Below, piece after piece: positions 33,789 to 43,375 of a stretch of DNA of 64,000 nt. The notes below the pieces were generated by a model. The model ran no database searches and was not told where the DNA came from. It saw nothing but the letters and a program-made list of their open reading frames with translations. The stretch spans positions 1,966,608-2,030,607 of the forward strand of contig NZ_LT706987.1 of assembly GCF_900155655.1 (NCBI RefSeq), given 5' to 3'. The DNA comes from Prevotella ihumii (GTDB taxonomy: Bacteria; Bacteroidota; Bacteroidia; Bacteroidales; Bacteroidaceae). The translations under genes were made by a program, and so were the position numbers. Within the stretch, counting starts at the first letter, position 1; each line of letters starts with the position of its first letter.

Positions 33789-34481
33789 ATGCAACCCTAT
33801 TTTTGCTTTATATATATAAATAAGGTGAAAGATACCATACTAAAGTTTGCTTACACAGTAGTAGCCGTCGCCCTAACGATGGCTACACTCGTGGCTTGTC
33901 AGGAAAACAAAGGGCACACCGCACCTGCCATCAACGACCGCGACTCGGCTTCGGTGATGACAACCTACGGCGTAAACACCCTTATTTCTGATTCGGGCGT
34001 GATAAAATATCGCCTTGTAGCCGAAGAATGGGAGGTGAACGAGGTGAAGAAACCTTCGCGATGGATATTCAATAAAGGTGTGCTACTGACCCAATTCGAC
34101 TTGAAAAAACACATTGTGGGTTATATCCAATGCGACTCGGCTACCTATTTCGACAAAGAAAGACGATGGGCATTGCGAGGCAGAGTGCGTATTGTTACGG
34201 CTCAAGGCTTAGAGTTTCATAGCAGCGAACTCTATTGGGACGAGCAAAACCACTTGATTTGGTCGCACAAATACTCACACCTCAAAACCCCTGAAAAGGA
34301 GTTGGAGGGAAACTGGTTCAGAAGCAACGAGGATATGAGTGAATACGAAATACGCCAAGCAAAGGGGTGGAACATCTTTAAAGACCACGAATTTGGAGGC
34401 GCACCCGCTGCTCCAATGGAGTTGCAACCCATTGACACCCTTCCGCACAACGACCTGAAGGGAACGATAACTAATAGATAA
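33789..34481 (+). CDS. lptC: LPS export ABC transporter periplasmic protein LptC
   Basis: 230 residues with an N-terminal hydrophobic segment and a lipobox-like LVAC near residue 37, followed by an LptC/OstA-like beta-jellyroll: LISDSGVIKYRLVAEEW, then YIQCDSATYFDKERRWALRGRV, and GLEFHSSELYWDEQNHLIWS. LptC receives lipopolysaccharide from LptBFG and passes it to LptA. The first ATG is used, but a GTG about 36 bases further down is an alternative, because the first dozen residues look unlike a signal. The gene lies 28 bp after the outer-membrane gene and 5 bp before the CNNM gene. Confidence 0.85.
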   Translation: MQPYFCFIYINKVKDTILKFAYTVVAVALTMATLVACQENKGHTAPAINDRDSASVMTTYGVNTLISDSGVIKYRLVAEEWEVNEVKKPSRWIFNKGVLLTQFDLKKHIVGYIQCDSATYFDKERRWALRGRVRIVTAQGLEFHSSELYWDEQNHLIWSHKYSHLKTPEKELEGNWFRSNEDMSEYEIRQAKGWNIFKDHEFGGAPAAPMELQPIDTLPHNDLKGTITNR

Positions 34482-34486
34482 GAAAC

Positions 34487-35746
34487 TTGGAAATAGACTT
34501 AATAATAGGAATAGTTATTGCGCTTATGTTGTCTGCATTCTTCTCAGGAATGGAGATAGCTTTCGTTTCGAGCAACCGTCTCTTAGCCGAAATGGACAAA
34601 GAGAAGAACGGCATTGCCCAACGCTGTCTGCAAGTGTTCTATCATAATCCTAATGGCTTTGTGTCGACAATGCTCGTTGGCAACAACATCGTATTGGTTT
34701 TGTATGGTATTCTTTTTGCTGAAATCTTCAACAAAACCATCTTCGCAAGTTTCGACCCTGCCACACAGGTGCTTTTAGACACCCTTTGTTCCACCGTAAT
34801 TGTAATTTTTACGGGCGAATTTATCCCTAAAACGCTGTTTAAGAGCAGTCCCAACACGCTGCTAACCTTCTTTGCGCCCTTAGCATACGTGTTTTTTATT
34901 ATTCTTTGGCCTATCAGTCGCTTCTCTACCTTTGTTTCTCGTCTGCTGTTGCGCATTATTGGCGTGCGAATGAGCGAAGAAAAGAATGATGGAACATTCA
35001 CCAAAGTAGACTTAGACTACCTGCTACAAAGCTCCATCGACAATGCCAAAGACGAAGGAATGTTGGAAGAAGAGGTGAAGATATTTCAAAACGCATTAGA
35101 CTTTACCGATACTAAGGTGCGCGATTGTATGGTGCCTCGCACAGAGATAAATGCAGTGGACGAAAACTGTAGCATCAACGATTTACAACAGAAATTTATA
35201 GAGAGTGGCAACTCGAAACTCATTGTTTACAAGGAAGATATAGACCACATACAAGGCTATATACACTCTTCGGAAATGTTTAAGAACCCCCAAGAGTGGA
35301 ACGCACATATCCGTGAGTTGCCCTTTGTTCCAGAGACAATGACCGCACAACGCCTTATGCAAATATTTTTGCAGCAGAAAAAGAGCATCAGCGTTGTAGT
35401 AGACGAGTTTGGCGGAACAAGCGGTATTGTGTCGTTGGAAGACATTGTGGAAGAGATATTTGGCGATATAGAAGACGAACACGACAACGCTAAGTACATC
35501 GCCAAACAACTTAACGACAACGAGTATCTGCTTTCGGCACGCTTAGAGATAGAAAAGGTGAACGAAATGTTCAACCTTGAATTGCCCGAAAGCGATGAGT
35601 ATATGACCATTAGCGGACTGATACTACACGAATATCAAAGCTTTCCAAAGCTAAACGAAATCGTGAAAACAGGCAACTTCGACTTTAAGATTATTAAAAA
35701 TACAATGACAAAAATCGAACTTGTAAGGCTAAAAGTTAATTCATAG
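34487..35746 (+). CDS. CNNM/CBS-domain membrane protein (CorC/HlyC type)
   Basis: 419 residues in the usual order: a CNNM (DUF21) membrane domain (about 1-190, starting with LIIGIVIALMLSAFFSGMEI), two CBS domains (from VRDCMVPRTEINAV to EDIVEEIFGDIEDE) and a CorC/HlyC C-terminal domain. Proteins of this group transport or sense Mg2+/Co2+; the old haemolysin label is unproven. The start is a TTG (34487) 5 bp after lptC, with no strong ribosome-binding site, so translational coupling to lptC is likely. A promoter for the next gene follows. Confidence 0.88.
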   Translation: MEIDLIIGIVIALMLSAFFSGMEIAFVSSNRLLAEMDKEKNGIAQRCLQVFYHNPNGFVSTMLVGNNIVLVLYGILFAEIFNKTIFASFDPATQVLLDTLCSTVIVIFTGEFIPKTLFKSSPNTLLTFFAPLAYVFFIILWPISRFSTFVSRLLLRIIGVRMSEEKNDGTFTKVDLDYLLQSSIDNAKDEGMLEEEVKIFQNALDFTDTKVRDCMVPRTEINAVDENCSINDLQQKFIESGNSKLIVYKEDIDHIQGYIHSSEMFKNPQEWNAHIRELPFVPETMTAQRLMQIFLQQKKSISVVVDEFGGTSGIVSLEDIVEEIFGDIEDEHDNAKYIAKQLNDNEYLLSARLEIEKVNEMFNLELPESDEYMTISGLILHEYQSFPKLNEIVKTGNFDFKIIKNTMTKIELVRLKVNS

Positions 35747-35790
35747 CACAATTTCTTCGCAAATTATTACTATAATTATCTTTTTCTTTG

Positions 35791-35798
35791 TATTTTTG
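35791..35798 (+). promoter_or_regulatory. -7 element for the PpiD-like gene
   Basis: TATTTTTG, preceded by a T-rich -33 region, in the 147-bp gap between the CNNM and PpiD-like genes. Confidence 0.45.
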
Positions 35799-35893
35799 TA
35801 GTCAATTTTCCAAGGTGGGCTCAATAAATAGCTTGCTTTCAGAAGCAAACCTTGCACTAATAAAGAAATAATAATAATAAAATAAATAAAAAA

Positions 35894-38041
35894 ATGGCAG
35901 CATTAGGAAAAATTAGAGGCAGAGGAGTCGCGCTGATAGTTATTATCGGCTTGGGTCTTTTTGCGTTCATTGCCGAAGAAGCTTTCCGCTCTTGTAATGG
36001 TATCAAGGGCGAAGCACGCCAGCAAGTAGGCGAAATCTTGGGCGAAAAAATCAATGTTCAAGACTATCAGAAGATGGTTGACGAGTATCAAGATGCTATT
36101 AAGTTCACAATGCAACGTGACAACTTGTCTGAACAAGAGCTTAATCAAGTGAAAGACCAAGTGTGGCAACAGTTGGTAAGCAATCGCATACTTGAGGCAG
36201 AAGCTGAAGAAGTAGGCTTGAAGGTAACAGAACAAGAGGTGCAAAACGTGTTGAACGAGGGTACAAACCCAGCTTTGGCACAGACACCATTCGTTAATCA
36301 GCAGACAGGACGCTTTGATGTAAACGCATTGAAGCAATTCCTTGATGGTTACAACAAGGCTAAGACTGCTAATCCACAGCAGGCTGAACAGATGAAGAGC
36401 ATCTACAACTATTGGATGTTTGTGGAGAAGAACCTCCGTGCACAATTGTTGGCACAGAAGTTCCAAGGTCTTTTGGCAAGCTGCGTATTGTCTAACAAGG
36501 CTGAAGCTAAGCTCGCTTTCAACGACGAAAACGAAGAAGCACAGGTGCAACTTGCAGCTCTTCCATACAGCAATATCAAAGATGCTGACATCAAGGTTAC
36601 AGACGAAGACCTCAAGGCTAAGTATGAAGAAATGAAGCCTATGTTCCGTCAGACTGTTGAAACACGTGATATAAAGTATGTAGACTATCAAATCTTTGCA
36701 AGTCAAGCAGACCGTAACGCTATCGTAAAGGAAATGAACGAGCTTCAGAAGCAATTGGCTACAGCTGCCGACCCAACTTCTTTGATTAGTAAGAGCGGTA
36801 GTCAGATAGCATACCTTGGTCTTCCAGTAAGCAAGGACGCATATCGGGAATACCCAGACATCGCTGAGAAAATCGACTCGCTCGGTGTAGGTACAACAGG
36901 CGTTATAGAAAACAAGGAAGACAACACACTCAACATTATCCGTGTGATGAGCAAAGCACAGTTGGCAGATTCAATCCAATTCCGCCAAATACAAGTTGCT
37001 GCTAACACACCAGCTGAGTCAAAGGCTAAGGCAGACTCTATTCAGAAGGCTTTGGCTGGAGGTGCTGACTTCGAAGCATTGGCTAAGAAGTATGGACAGA
37101 CAGGCGAAAAGACTTGGTTCACAGGTCAGCAGTACGAAATGTCTACAACGATGAACCAAGACAACCGCACCTATATCAACGCATTGTTGAATGGTGAGGT
37201 GAACAACGTTCAGAATGTAGCATTCACACAAGGCAACGTCATTCTTCAGGTAGTTGATAAGAAGGCTATGAAGACTAAGACCACAGCCGCTATCATCAAG
37301 AAAGTTATCGACTTCTCTAAGGATACTCGCTCAAGGGCATTCAATAAGTTCTCTGAGTATGTAGCTAAGGGTACAACCCTTGCCGACTTGGAAAAGAACG
37401 CTGCTAAGTATGGCTACAAGGTTCAAGAGCAGCAGAATATCACCACAGCACAACACGACATTATGGGCATTCGTGCTACTCGTGAGGCATTGAAGTGGCT
37501 CTTTGCAGCTAAGGAAGGCGATGTTTCTCCACTTTACGAATGTGGTAACAACGACCACTTTATGGTAGTTAGCCTTACAAAGATTCACCCACAAGGCTTC
37601 CGCGAATGGAACGATGAAGAGGTGAAAGAAATATTGAAGCGTGAAGTAATCAAGGATAAAAAGGCTGAAAAGTTGATACAACAACTCAAGGGTGTCAACA
37701 CTATCGCTGCTGCACAAGGTAAGGGCGCAAAGGTTATCCCACTCAATCAGGTTACATTTGCTGCTCCAGCATTCGTAGCTGCTACAGGTGCAGCCGAGCC
37801 AGCTCTATCTGGTGCTATCGCTGCAACACCAGTTGGCAAGTTCTCAAAGAACCCTGTAAAGGGCAACGCTGGTGTTTACGTATTCCAAGTAGTAAGCAAG
37901 ACTAAGCGTGCAGGTGCTAAGTATGACGAAAACACTCAGATGCAGATGTGTATGCAACAGAATATGCAGCTTGCAAGTGGCTTTATGCAAGACTTGGTAT
38001 TGAAGGCTAATGTAGTAGACAACCGCTACTTGTTCTTCTAA
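35894..38041 (+). CDS. PpiD/SurA-like peptidyl-prolyl isomerase and foldase
   Basis: 715 residues. One N-terminal membrane anchor (VALIVIIGLGLFAFIAEEAF, about 12-31) places the bulk in the periplasm. A SurA_N-like helical domain follows (LNQVKDQVWQQLVSNRILEAEA) and then parvulin-like PPIase modules (QIAYLGLPVSKDAYREYPDI; FRQIQVAANTPAESKAKADS; LAGGADFEALAKKYG). The C-terminal part ends with YVFQVVSKTKRAGAKYDE. It helps fold exported outer-membrane proteins and fits the envelope cluster it belongs to. A strong terminator closes it at 38062-38108. Confidence 0.92.
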   Translation: MAALGKIRGRGVALIVIIGLGLFAFIAEEAFRSCNGIKGEARQQVGEILGEKINVQDYQKMVDEYQDAIKFTMQRDNLSEQELNQVKDQVWQQLVSNRILEAEAEEVGLKVTEQEVQNVLNEGTNPALAQTPFVNQQTGRFDVNALKQFLDGYNKAKTANPQQAEQMKSIYNYWMFVEKNLRAQLLAQKFQGLLASCVLSNKAEAKLAFNDENEEAQVQLAALPYSNIKDADIKVTDEDLKAKYEEMKPMFRQTVETRDIKYVDYQIFASQADRNAIVKEMNELQKQLATAADPTSLISKSGSQIAYLGLPVSKDAYREYPDIAEKIDSLGVGTTGVIENKEDNTLNIIRVMSKAQLADSIQFRQIQVAANTPAESKAKADSIQKALAGGADFEALAKKYGQTGEKTWFTGQQYEMSTTMNQDNRTYINALLNGEVNNVQNVAFTQGNVILQVVDKKAMKTKTTAAIIKKVIDFSKDTRSRAFNKFSEYVAKGTTLADLEKNAAKYGYKVQEQQNITTAQHDIMGIRATREALKWLFAAKEGDVSPLYECGNNDHFMVVSLTKIHPQGFREWNDEEVKEILKREVIKDKKAEKLIQQLKGVNTIAAAQGKGAKVIPLNQVTFAAPAFVAATGAAEPALSGAIAATPVGKFSKNPVKGNAGVYVFQVVSKTKRAGAKYDENTQMQMCMQQNMQLASGFMQDLVLKANVVDNRYLFF

Positions 38042-38061
38042 ACCACCAATTATAAAATATA

Positions 38062-38108
38062 AAAAGCTCCTCTCGCACGGTTTTCAAAGCTGTGTAAGAG
38101 GAGCTTTT
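38062..38108. terminator. Bidirectional intrinsic terminator
   Basis: AAAAGCTCCTCT (38062-38073) pairs perfectly with AGAGGAGCTTTT (38097-38108) 20 bp after the PpiD-like stop codon. The T run on each strand suits termination in both directions. Confidence 0.85.
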
Positions 38109-38121
38109 GCGTATCATAATA

Positions 38122-38379
38122 GGCTGGTTCTATAAATTACCACCGCATATAGTCATTAAATTTTTATGAAATACGTTTTATTATCTTTTGGCTTCTTTTT
38201 ATATAAAACAGGCTGCGCCTCAACAATTCAAACAAGTTTGATTGCATTCGGCTTGCTCCGTTTTTGGTTCAAAATGTAAGTTCGTTCAGTCGTGTAGCTC
38301 GCTACACTCCTTCACTCTCTTGCATTTTGACCTCAAAAATAAGCTCAAAATCTAACAAAGCTAATTTATAGAACCAGCC
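38122..38379. mobile_element. 258-bp MITE-like element with inverted ends
   Basis: The left end GGCTGGTTCTATAAATTA (38122-38139) and right end TAATTTATAGAACCAGCC (38362-38379) are perfect 18-bp inverted copies. The interior has no open frame of note. The left 45 bases equal those of the 69-bp element at 18232-18300 with about one change, so the two are related by an internal deletion. No convincing target duplication is seen. The right end lies 13 bp before the glycerate kinase ATG, so it overlaps that gene's leader. Confidence 0.82.
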
Positions 38380-38392
38380 AAAAGTCTGTGAA

Positions 38393-39502
38393 ATGAAAAT
38401 TATCCTTGCTTTCGATTCGTTTAAGGGGTCTATATCGGCTGCCGAAGCTGTGGAAGCGGCTCGCTGTGGGGTGCAAAAGGTGTACCCCGAAGCCACGATT
38501 GTGGGTCTTCCGCTTGCTGATGGTGGCGAAGGCACAGTGGCAGCATTGAGCCATTACCTTTCCACAACCCGTGTATCGTGCAGCGTTCACGACCCACTGA
38601 TGCGCCCCATTACAGCCTCTTATGCCCGAAGCATTGACGGACGCACAGCAATTATCGAAATGGCAGCTACAGCAGGCTTACCATTGCTTCGTAATGATGA
38701 GCGTAACCCACTGAAAACTACCACCTTTGGCGTGGGCGAAATGATGCTCTCTGCCCTCAATAGCGGTTGTCGTAACTTAAAAATAGCCATCGGAGGCAGT
38801 GCTACCAACGATGCAGGAATGGGAATGTTGGCAGCTTTAGGAGCACATTTTTATAATGCTAACGATGAAGAACTTCTCCCCATAGGCGAAAACCTTGAAC
38901 AAATAGCACGAGTAGACACGAGCGCATTGACCCCATTTACCGATGTTCAGCTTGACGTCATCTGCGATGTTACCAATCCGCTCTTTGGCGTTAAGGGTGC
39001 AGCCTATGTGTATGCGCCACAAAAAGGTGCATCGCCCGAAGCTGTGGAACGATTGGACAGCGGTTTACGCCATTTCTCTCGCTTTTTTTCTGTCAACCCC
39101 TACGAGGTTGGAACAGGAGCTGCGGGTGGTTTAGGCTATGCCTTGAAAACCCTTGGCGCAAATCTTTGTCGTGGTGTAGATGTGGTTTTAGAAGCCTCGC
39201 AATTGACTTCCCATCTGCACAATGCCCATCTCGTTATCACAGGCGAAGGCAGTATTGATAGTCAAACCCTTAACGGAAAACTCCCCTTTGGCGTACTTCA
39301 GTGTGCTCTGCGTCAAGGTGTTAAGGTGGCAGCCTTTGCAGGCCGTATCAAAGACATCGACCCATTGTTGGCAGCAGGTTTCAGCAGTATTCGCTCTATC
39401 AATCCCCCTGACGAGCCAATTGCCGTAAGTATGCAAACAGGGGTTGCGAAACGAAACCTTCAAACAGCAATTTCCGATTATTTAGAAACTTATCCTTTGT
39501 AG
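38393..39502 (+). CDS. Glycerate kinase
   Basis: 369 residues, the usual length for the GlxK/GarK family, which phosphorylates D-glycerate with ATP. Recognisable are KIILAFDSFKGSISAAEA, GLPLADGGEGTVAAL, LKIAIGGSATNDAGMGMLAAL, FGVKGAAYVYAPQKGA, and LVITGEGSIDSQTLNGKLP. No neighbour points to a specific pathway. Its promoter must lie within or upstream of the MITE-like element, because only 13 bp separate the element from the ATG. Confidence 0.93.
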   Translation: MKIILAFDSFKGSISAAEAVEAARCGVQKVYPEATIVGLPLADGGEGTVAALSHYLSTTRVSCSVHDPLMRPITASYARSIDGRTAIIEMAATAGLPLLRNDERNPLKTTTFGVGEMMLSALNSGCRNLKIAIGGSATNDAGMGMLAALGAHFYNANDEELLPIGENLEQIARVDTSALTPFTDVQLDVICDVTNPLFGVKGAAYVYAPQKGASPEAVERLDSGLRHFSRFFSVNPYEVGTGAAGGLGYALKTLGANLCRGVDVVLEASQLTSHLHNAHLVITGEGSIDSQTLNGKLPFGVLQCALRQGVKVAAFAGRIKDIDPLLAAGFSSIRSINPPDEPIAVSMQTGVAKRNLQTAISDYLETYPL

Positions 39503-39707
39503 ATAATCAATCTACCCTTTGTTTTTTATATTAACCCTATAAAGCAGCTTATTTTGTACAAAATGTCTATTCTTTTTCTATTTTTATCAAATTATTTTTG
39601 CTGATACGAAATAAATAGTTATATTTGTTTCAGCTTCTTCTATCAATCAAATATAAATTAAATCACGAACGTTGGGGGCTAAAAATCCTCATTGTAATCG
39701 ATAAAAA

Positions 39708-40736
39708 ATGGTTTCATTACGAAGATTTTTAGCGGTTATTACCTTTACAGTTGTAAGTTTGGGCATTCAGGCTCAAATGAAACAAACCTACTATCCAGAT
39801 TTTAAGCCCAACGAGAGTGCTGTTTACGAGTACACCTACACACAGCGTTGTACCAATATTGATGATGGAGAAGACAATTTTGCCATCAATGCCTACTCAT
39901 TATTGCAGGTTGACAATATCAATAACATCTTTCAGAAAGCCAAGTCGGGCGAAACCTACACCAATAAGTTTCGTCTCACCCTCCTTGAAGCTACCGCTTA
40001 CACCTATACTTTCGAACTTGACATTATAACACCCTGTAACATCACAAAAGAATCTACCGACCAAGACGTGTGGATGCTCGATGTTATTGCCCAATCGCTC
40101 GAAAAAGTAAAGCCCCAGATTACCTTTCCACGCGATATGAGCAGTTTTATGATTACCAACAAGCGCGAAATAATCAAGCAGGTTGGTAGCGATTTATGGG
40201 TAGCAATGTTGCGCGATAAGCACTTCCCAATGCAGATGGAAGCCGAAATGCCCACCGAAGAAGAGATGATAGACCAAGTAACCGAGGAGTTTAACAAGGG
40301 CAATGCGCTGTTCGACGATATAGACATTCTCTCCCCTGGCTTTCGTGCCTTTATGCTGTTCTATTGTCAACCTTATGTCTTAGGCGATTTTACATTGGGC
40401 ACACCCTTAGATGGGTCAAATAGTGACGACATCTATTTGCACCAAGAGGCAGAAATGGGCGACGATGGAAGCCTAAATTTTAGCAGTTCTAACGATTTTT
40501 ATCGCATTGTAAATACCGAAGCTATCGATGTAGACACTACCAGGAAGGCGAAAGAAGGCATGATTTTTGAGAACGACAAAATGTTCACCAGCCATACCGA
40601 CAATGTGCTCTGTACGGTAGAAATAAATATGAAATCGGACGCAGATACTTGGATTAGAAGCTATCGCGTAGGGTCAATGGCACGCTTCAAGTCCGCCATT
40701 TGGACGGGTATAGAACACTTAAAGCGCATCAAGTAA
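39708..40736 (+). CDS. Secreted protein of unknown function
   Basis: 342 residues with a clear signal peptide (LAVITFTVVSLGIQAQ). The mature protein has alternating strands, no cysteine cluster and no enzyme motif that I recognise. Distinct segments are KPNESAVYEYTYTQRC, LDVIAQSLEKVKPQITFPRD and YRVGSMARFKSAIWTG. It is flanked by 205 bp upstream and 131 bp downstream, so it is probably transcribed alone. A beta-sandwich periplasmic or surface protein is a fair description; a function would be a guess. Confidence 0.72.
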   Translation: MVSLRRFLAVITFTVVSLGIQAQMKQTYYPDFKPNESAVYEYTYTQRCTNIDDGEDNFAINAYSLLQVDNINNIFQKAKSGETYTNKFRLTLLEATAYTYTFELDIITPCNITKESTDQDVWMLDVIAQSLEKVKPQITFPRDMSSFMITNKREIIKQVGSDLWVAMLRDKHFPMQMEAEMPTEEEMIDQVTEEFNKGNALFDDIDILSPGFRAFMLFYCQPYVLGDFTLGTPLDGSNSDDIYLHQEAEMGDDGSLNFSSSNDFYRIVNTEAIDVDTTRKAKEGMIFENDKMFTSHTDNVLCTVEINMKSDADTWIRSYRVGSMARFKSAIWTGIEHLKRIK

Positions 40737-40831
40737 ACCAACACAAAGCAGCATACGACTACTGCTTCGCTCTACCACTTTTTATAACTATATAGACTTA
40801 TAGAACCAGCTTGCATTTAATTCACGGATTA

Positions 40832-40863
40832 TTTTCGCAATTCCTTGCCATTGCGTACCTTTG
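40832..40863 (+). promoter_or_regulatory. Promoter touching the EamA start codon
   Basis: TTTTCG (40832-40837) and TACCTTTG (40856-40863) are at the expected spacing for a Bacteroidota promoter. The ATG follows only 4 bases after the -7 element, so the predicted transcription start lies at or inside the start codon. Confidence 0.65.
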
Positions 40864-40867
40864 CACT

Positions 40868-41779
40868 ATGAATATAGGAAACAAACTTGAGCGCACGGGT
40901 TCAGCAGGTTGGCTTAGTCACGTTGTGGCACTTACGGTGATAATGATATGGGGTGGAACATTTGTCAACACCCGCTTACTCATCAATCGTGGCATATCGC
41001 CCGAAGAAATCTTTGTACTTCGTTCTGCCTTAGCCTACGTTTGCCTGTGGTTCATTTCGCCTAAAAAGTTGAGATGCAACACTTGGAAAGATGAAGCCAT
41101 AATGGTGCTACTTGGCATTTTCGGCAGTTCGCTTTATTTCCTTACCGAAAACTATGCTATCAAGCTCACTGTGGTCAACGATGTCAGCTTTATTGTCTGC
41201 ACAGCCCCCTTGGTAACAGTTATTTTGGCACTCCTTTTTTTGAAAAGTGTCAAGGCAAGTGTGCCCCTTATCTTGGGCTCGGTATTGGCATTAGCTGGTG
41301 TGGCATTGGTTATTTTCAATGGTCATTTTGTACTCCATCTCGACCCACTTGGCGACTTGCTTGCCCTTGCAGCAGCTACCAGTTGGGCTATCTATTCGCT
41401 TGTGATGAAAAACTTTTCTGCCCATTACCCCCCTGTCTTCATCACTCGCAAAGTGTTTTTCTATGGTTTGGTTACCATTGCTCCCGTTTTTCATGTTCAC
41501 CCTTGGCAGTTCGATTTTGCCGACTTGCTTATCCCTGAAGTAGGGCTCAATCTGCTCTATCTCAGTGTAGTAGCTTCTTTCGTGTGCTTTGCTGCTTGGG
41601 GTTGGGTTATCTCCAAACTTGGTGCATTGCGTGCTTCCAACTACATTTACTTCAATCCCGTTACTACGGTCATAATGAGTGCCCTCTTCTTAAATGAGCA
41701 TCTCACTACCATCGGCCTTATTGGTAGTGCAATGATACTTGCAGGTGTGTTTGTGGCAAATAAGGCTAAGGGGATTTAG
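40868..41779 (+). CDS. EamA/DMT-family inner-membrane transporter
   Basis: 303 residues with ten hydrophobic helices arranged as two EamA repeats: LTVIMIWGGTFVNTRLLINR in the first and LLALAAATSWAIYSLVMKNF in the second. The usual YFNPVTTVIMSALFLNEHLT is near the end. DMT transporters export amino acids, nucleosides or other metabolites; this substrate is not known. The start MNIGNKLERTG at 40868 is chosen because the earlier ATG lies upstream of the -7 element. The upstream TATAGAACCAGC at about 40799 is a mobile-repeat end. Confidence 0.85.
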   Translation: MNIGNKLERTGSAGWLSHVVALTVIMIWGGTFVNTRLLINRGISPEEIFVLRSALAYVCLWFISPKKLRCNTWKDEAIMVLLGIFGSSLYFLTENYAIKLTVVNDVSFIVCTAPLVTVILALLFLKSVKASVPLILGSVLALAGVALVIFNGHFVLHLDPLGDLLALAAATSWAIYSLVMKNFSAHYPPVFITRKVFFYGLVTIAPVFHVHPWQFDFADLLIPEVGLNLLYLSVVASFVCFAAWGWVISKLGALRASNYIYFNPVTTVIMSALFLNEHLTTIGLIGSAMILAGVFVANKAKGI

Positions 41780-42029
41780 AAGCCTTTTCTGCCCCCTGAG
41801 TTGGGAGGGGAGTGCATATTTGCTGTGGGTTAGCAGCGTGTAGGGGGTCGGTTCACCGAGTTCCGCTTATTGAGGAGTTATAGTCAAATGTTTTGTGGGG
41901 CAGAATTGGCGAATTGGTCAGACAAGTCAGACAAGTCAGACAAGTCAGACCCGTCTGACTCGTCCGACCCGTCCGACCCGTCTGACGAAACTACAATTTT
42001 TGTAAAGTATTGTTTAAAGCGAGATGGGT
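41780..42029. repeat. Eight-unit GTCNGACNN array and stem fragment
   Basis: Array at 41917-41986 with spacers AA, AA, AA, CC, TC, CC, CC. It is preceded by TCGGTTCACCGAGTTCCGCTTAT, a relative of the stem at 52220-52290, and by TTTGTGGGGCAGAATTGGCGAATTGG, which also precedes the array at 52357. The same modules in the same order at both places show a duplicated composite. The arrays sit between convergent genes. Confidence 0.7.
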
Positions 42030-43118
42030 CTATTTCTCCTTTTTTTGCTTTGCCTTACGTGCATACTCAAAGAGTGATGAAGGCAGGTGGCAATAACCCG
42101 ATGGATTTTTGTCCAAGTAGTCTTGGTGGTATTCCTCGGCTGTGTAGAAATTCTTTAGCGGTAGCAGTTCCACCTCCAAAGGAACGTTGTGCTTGCGTTC
42201 CTCGTTGTCGAACACTTTACGGATAATGGCTTTGTCGGCAGGGTCGGTGTAGTAGACGCCTGTGCGATACTGCGTACCTCTGTCGTGTCCTTGCTGATTG
42301 AGACTTGTAGGGTCGATAGACACAAAGTAGAGACCGATGAGGAAATCGAGCGAAACCACTGATGGGTCGTAAGTGATGTGTACTGCTTCGGCAAAACCTG
42401 TGCGGTCGGTACACACTTGTTCGTAAGTAGGATTTTTGATGTTGCCGTTAGCATAGCCCACTTCGGTAGCCACTACGCCTTCTACCTGCTTGATGTAGTG
42501 TTCTGTACCCCAAAAACAACCACCTGCCACGTATATTTCCTTGGTCAGAAGATGCTTATACGCTCCGTAACCCTCCTTGTCCATATCCTTTAAAGGGATA
42601 AAGCGCAGCGACGCACTATTGATGCAATAGCGAGTTCCGCCCTTGTCGGCAGGTCCGTCATCAAACACGTGCCCAAGGTGTGCATTGCCCGTCTTGCTTC
42701 TTATTTCGGTGCGTACCATTCCGTGCGAACGGTCGGTGTGTTCTACGAGCAAATCGTTTGATATGGGTTTTGAGAATGCTGGCCACCCACACCCTGAGTC
42801 ATATTTGTCTGTCGATACGAAGAGCGGTTCGCCTGTGGTAATGTCTACATAGATGCCCGAACGAAACTCCTTGTCGTAAGCATTGGTGAAGGGTCGCTCT
42901 GTGGCAGCCTCTTGGGTTACAGCATATTGTTCTGGTGTCAACATTTTGCGTAATGTTGCATCGTCCAACTTCTTAAATTGTTTCTTTTCCATTTTGTTTT
43001 TTGTTAAGACAGAGTCGCGCAAGGCTGCCGACTCATTGTTTGTTGATGAATTTCCGTTGCAAGCTACTGTTGCAAAAATGCCTAAAACGATGGCTAAAAT
43101 TTTTGTTATCCTATTCAT
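42030..43118 (-). CDS. msrBA: Bifunctional methionine sulfoxide reductase MsrB-MsrA lipoprotein
   Basis: 362 residues with lipobox FATVAC (C20). MsrB comes first (about 45-180): [12 protein letters not shown], then [13 protein letters not shown] and the catalytic Cys in RYCINSASL. MsrA follows (about 190-345) with catalytic [10 protein letters not shown]. Together they repair both R- and S-methionine sulfoxide, here in the envelope. The order is B then A, as in several Bacteroidota, whereas PilB-type fusions have thioredoxin-A-B. The thioredoxin lipoprotein at 23996-24481 could be a source of electrons, which is inference. A repeat array lies upstream. Confidence 0.93.
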   Translation of the reverse strand: MNRITKILAIVLGIFATVACNGNSSTNNESAALRDSVLTKNKMEKKQFKKLDDATLRKMLTPEQYAVTQEAATERPFTNAYDKEFRSGIYVDITTGEPLFVSTDKYDSGCGWPAFSKPISNDLLVEHTDRSHGMVRTEIRSKTGNAHLGHVFDDGPADKGGTRYCINSASLRFIPLKDMDKEGYGAYKHLLTKEIYVAGGCFWGTEHYIKQVEGVVATEVGYANGNIKNPTYEQVCTDRTGFAEAVHITYDPSVVSLDFLIGLYFVSIDPTSLNQQGHDRGTQYRTGVYYTDPADKAIIRKVFDNEERKHNVPLEVELLPLKNFYTAEEYHQDYLDKNPSGYCHLPSSLFEYARKAKQKKEK

Positions 43119-43375
43119 AGTGGTAATGTTTAAATTGAGGGGGGGCTTTGTCGGGTTTTGTGAGGCTTTGTCGGACTTGTCGGACTTGTCGGACTTGTCG
43201 GACGGGTCGGACGGGTCAGACGGGTCAGACGGGGTCGGACGGGTCGGACGGGTCGGACTTGTCCGACTTTGCTGTTTTCCCCCAACTTTTCTGCTTTGTC
43301 AGACCAGTCCGACCAGTCCGACTCGTCCGACAATCCTCCGACAATCCTCCGACAATCCTCCAACAAAATCCTCCC
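43119..43375. repeat. Two GTCNGACNN arrays and an 11-bp-period run
   Basis: 43170-43267 holds eleven units (spacers TT, TT, TT, GG, GG, GG, GG, GG, GG, TT) with one inserted G that shifts the phase. 43298-43331 holds four more units with different spacers. The run 43325-43355 changes to an 11-bp period, TCCGACAATCC. The first array is entirely G-centred or A-centred and is not self-complementary as a whole. Confidence 0.75.
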
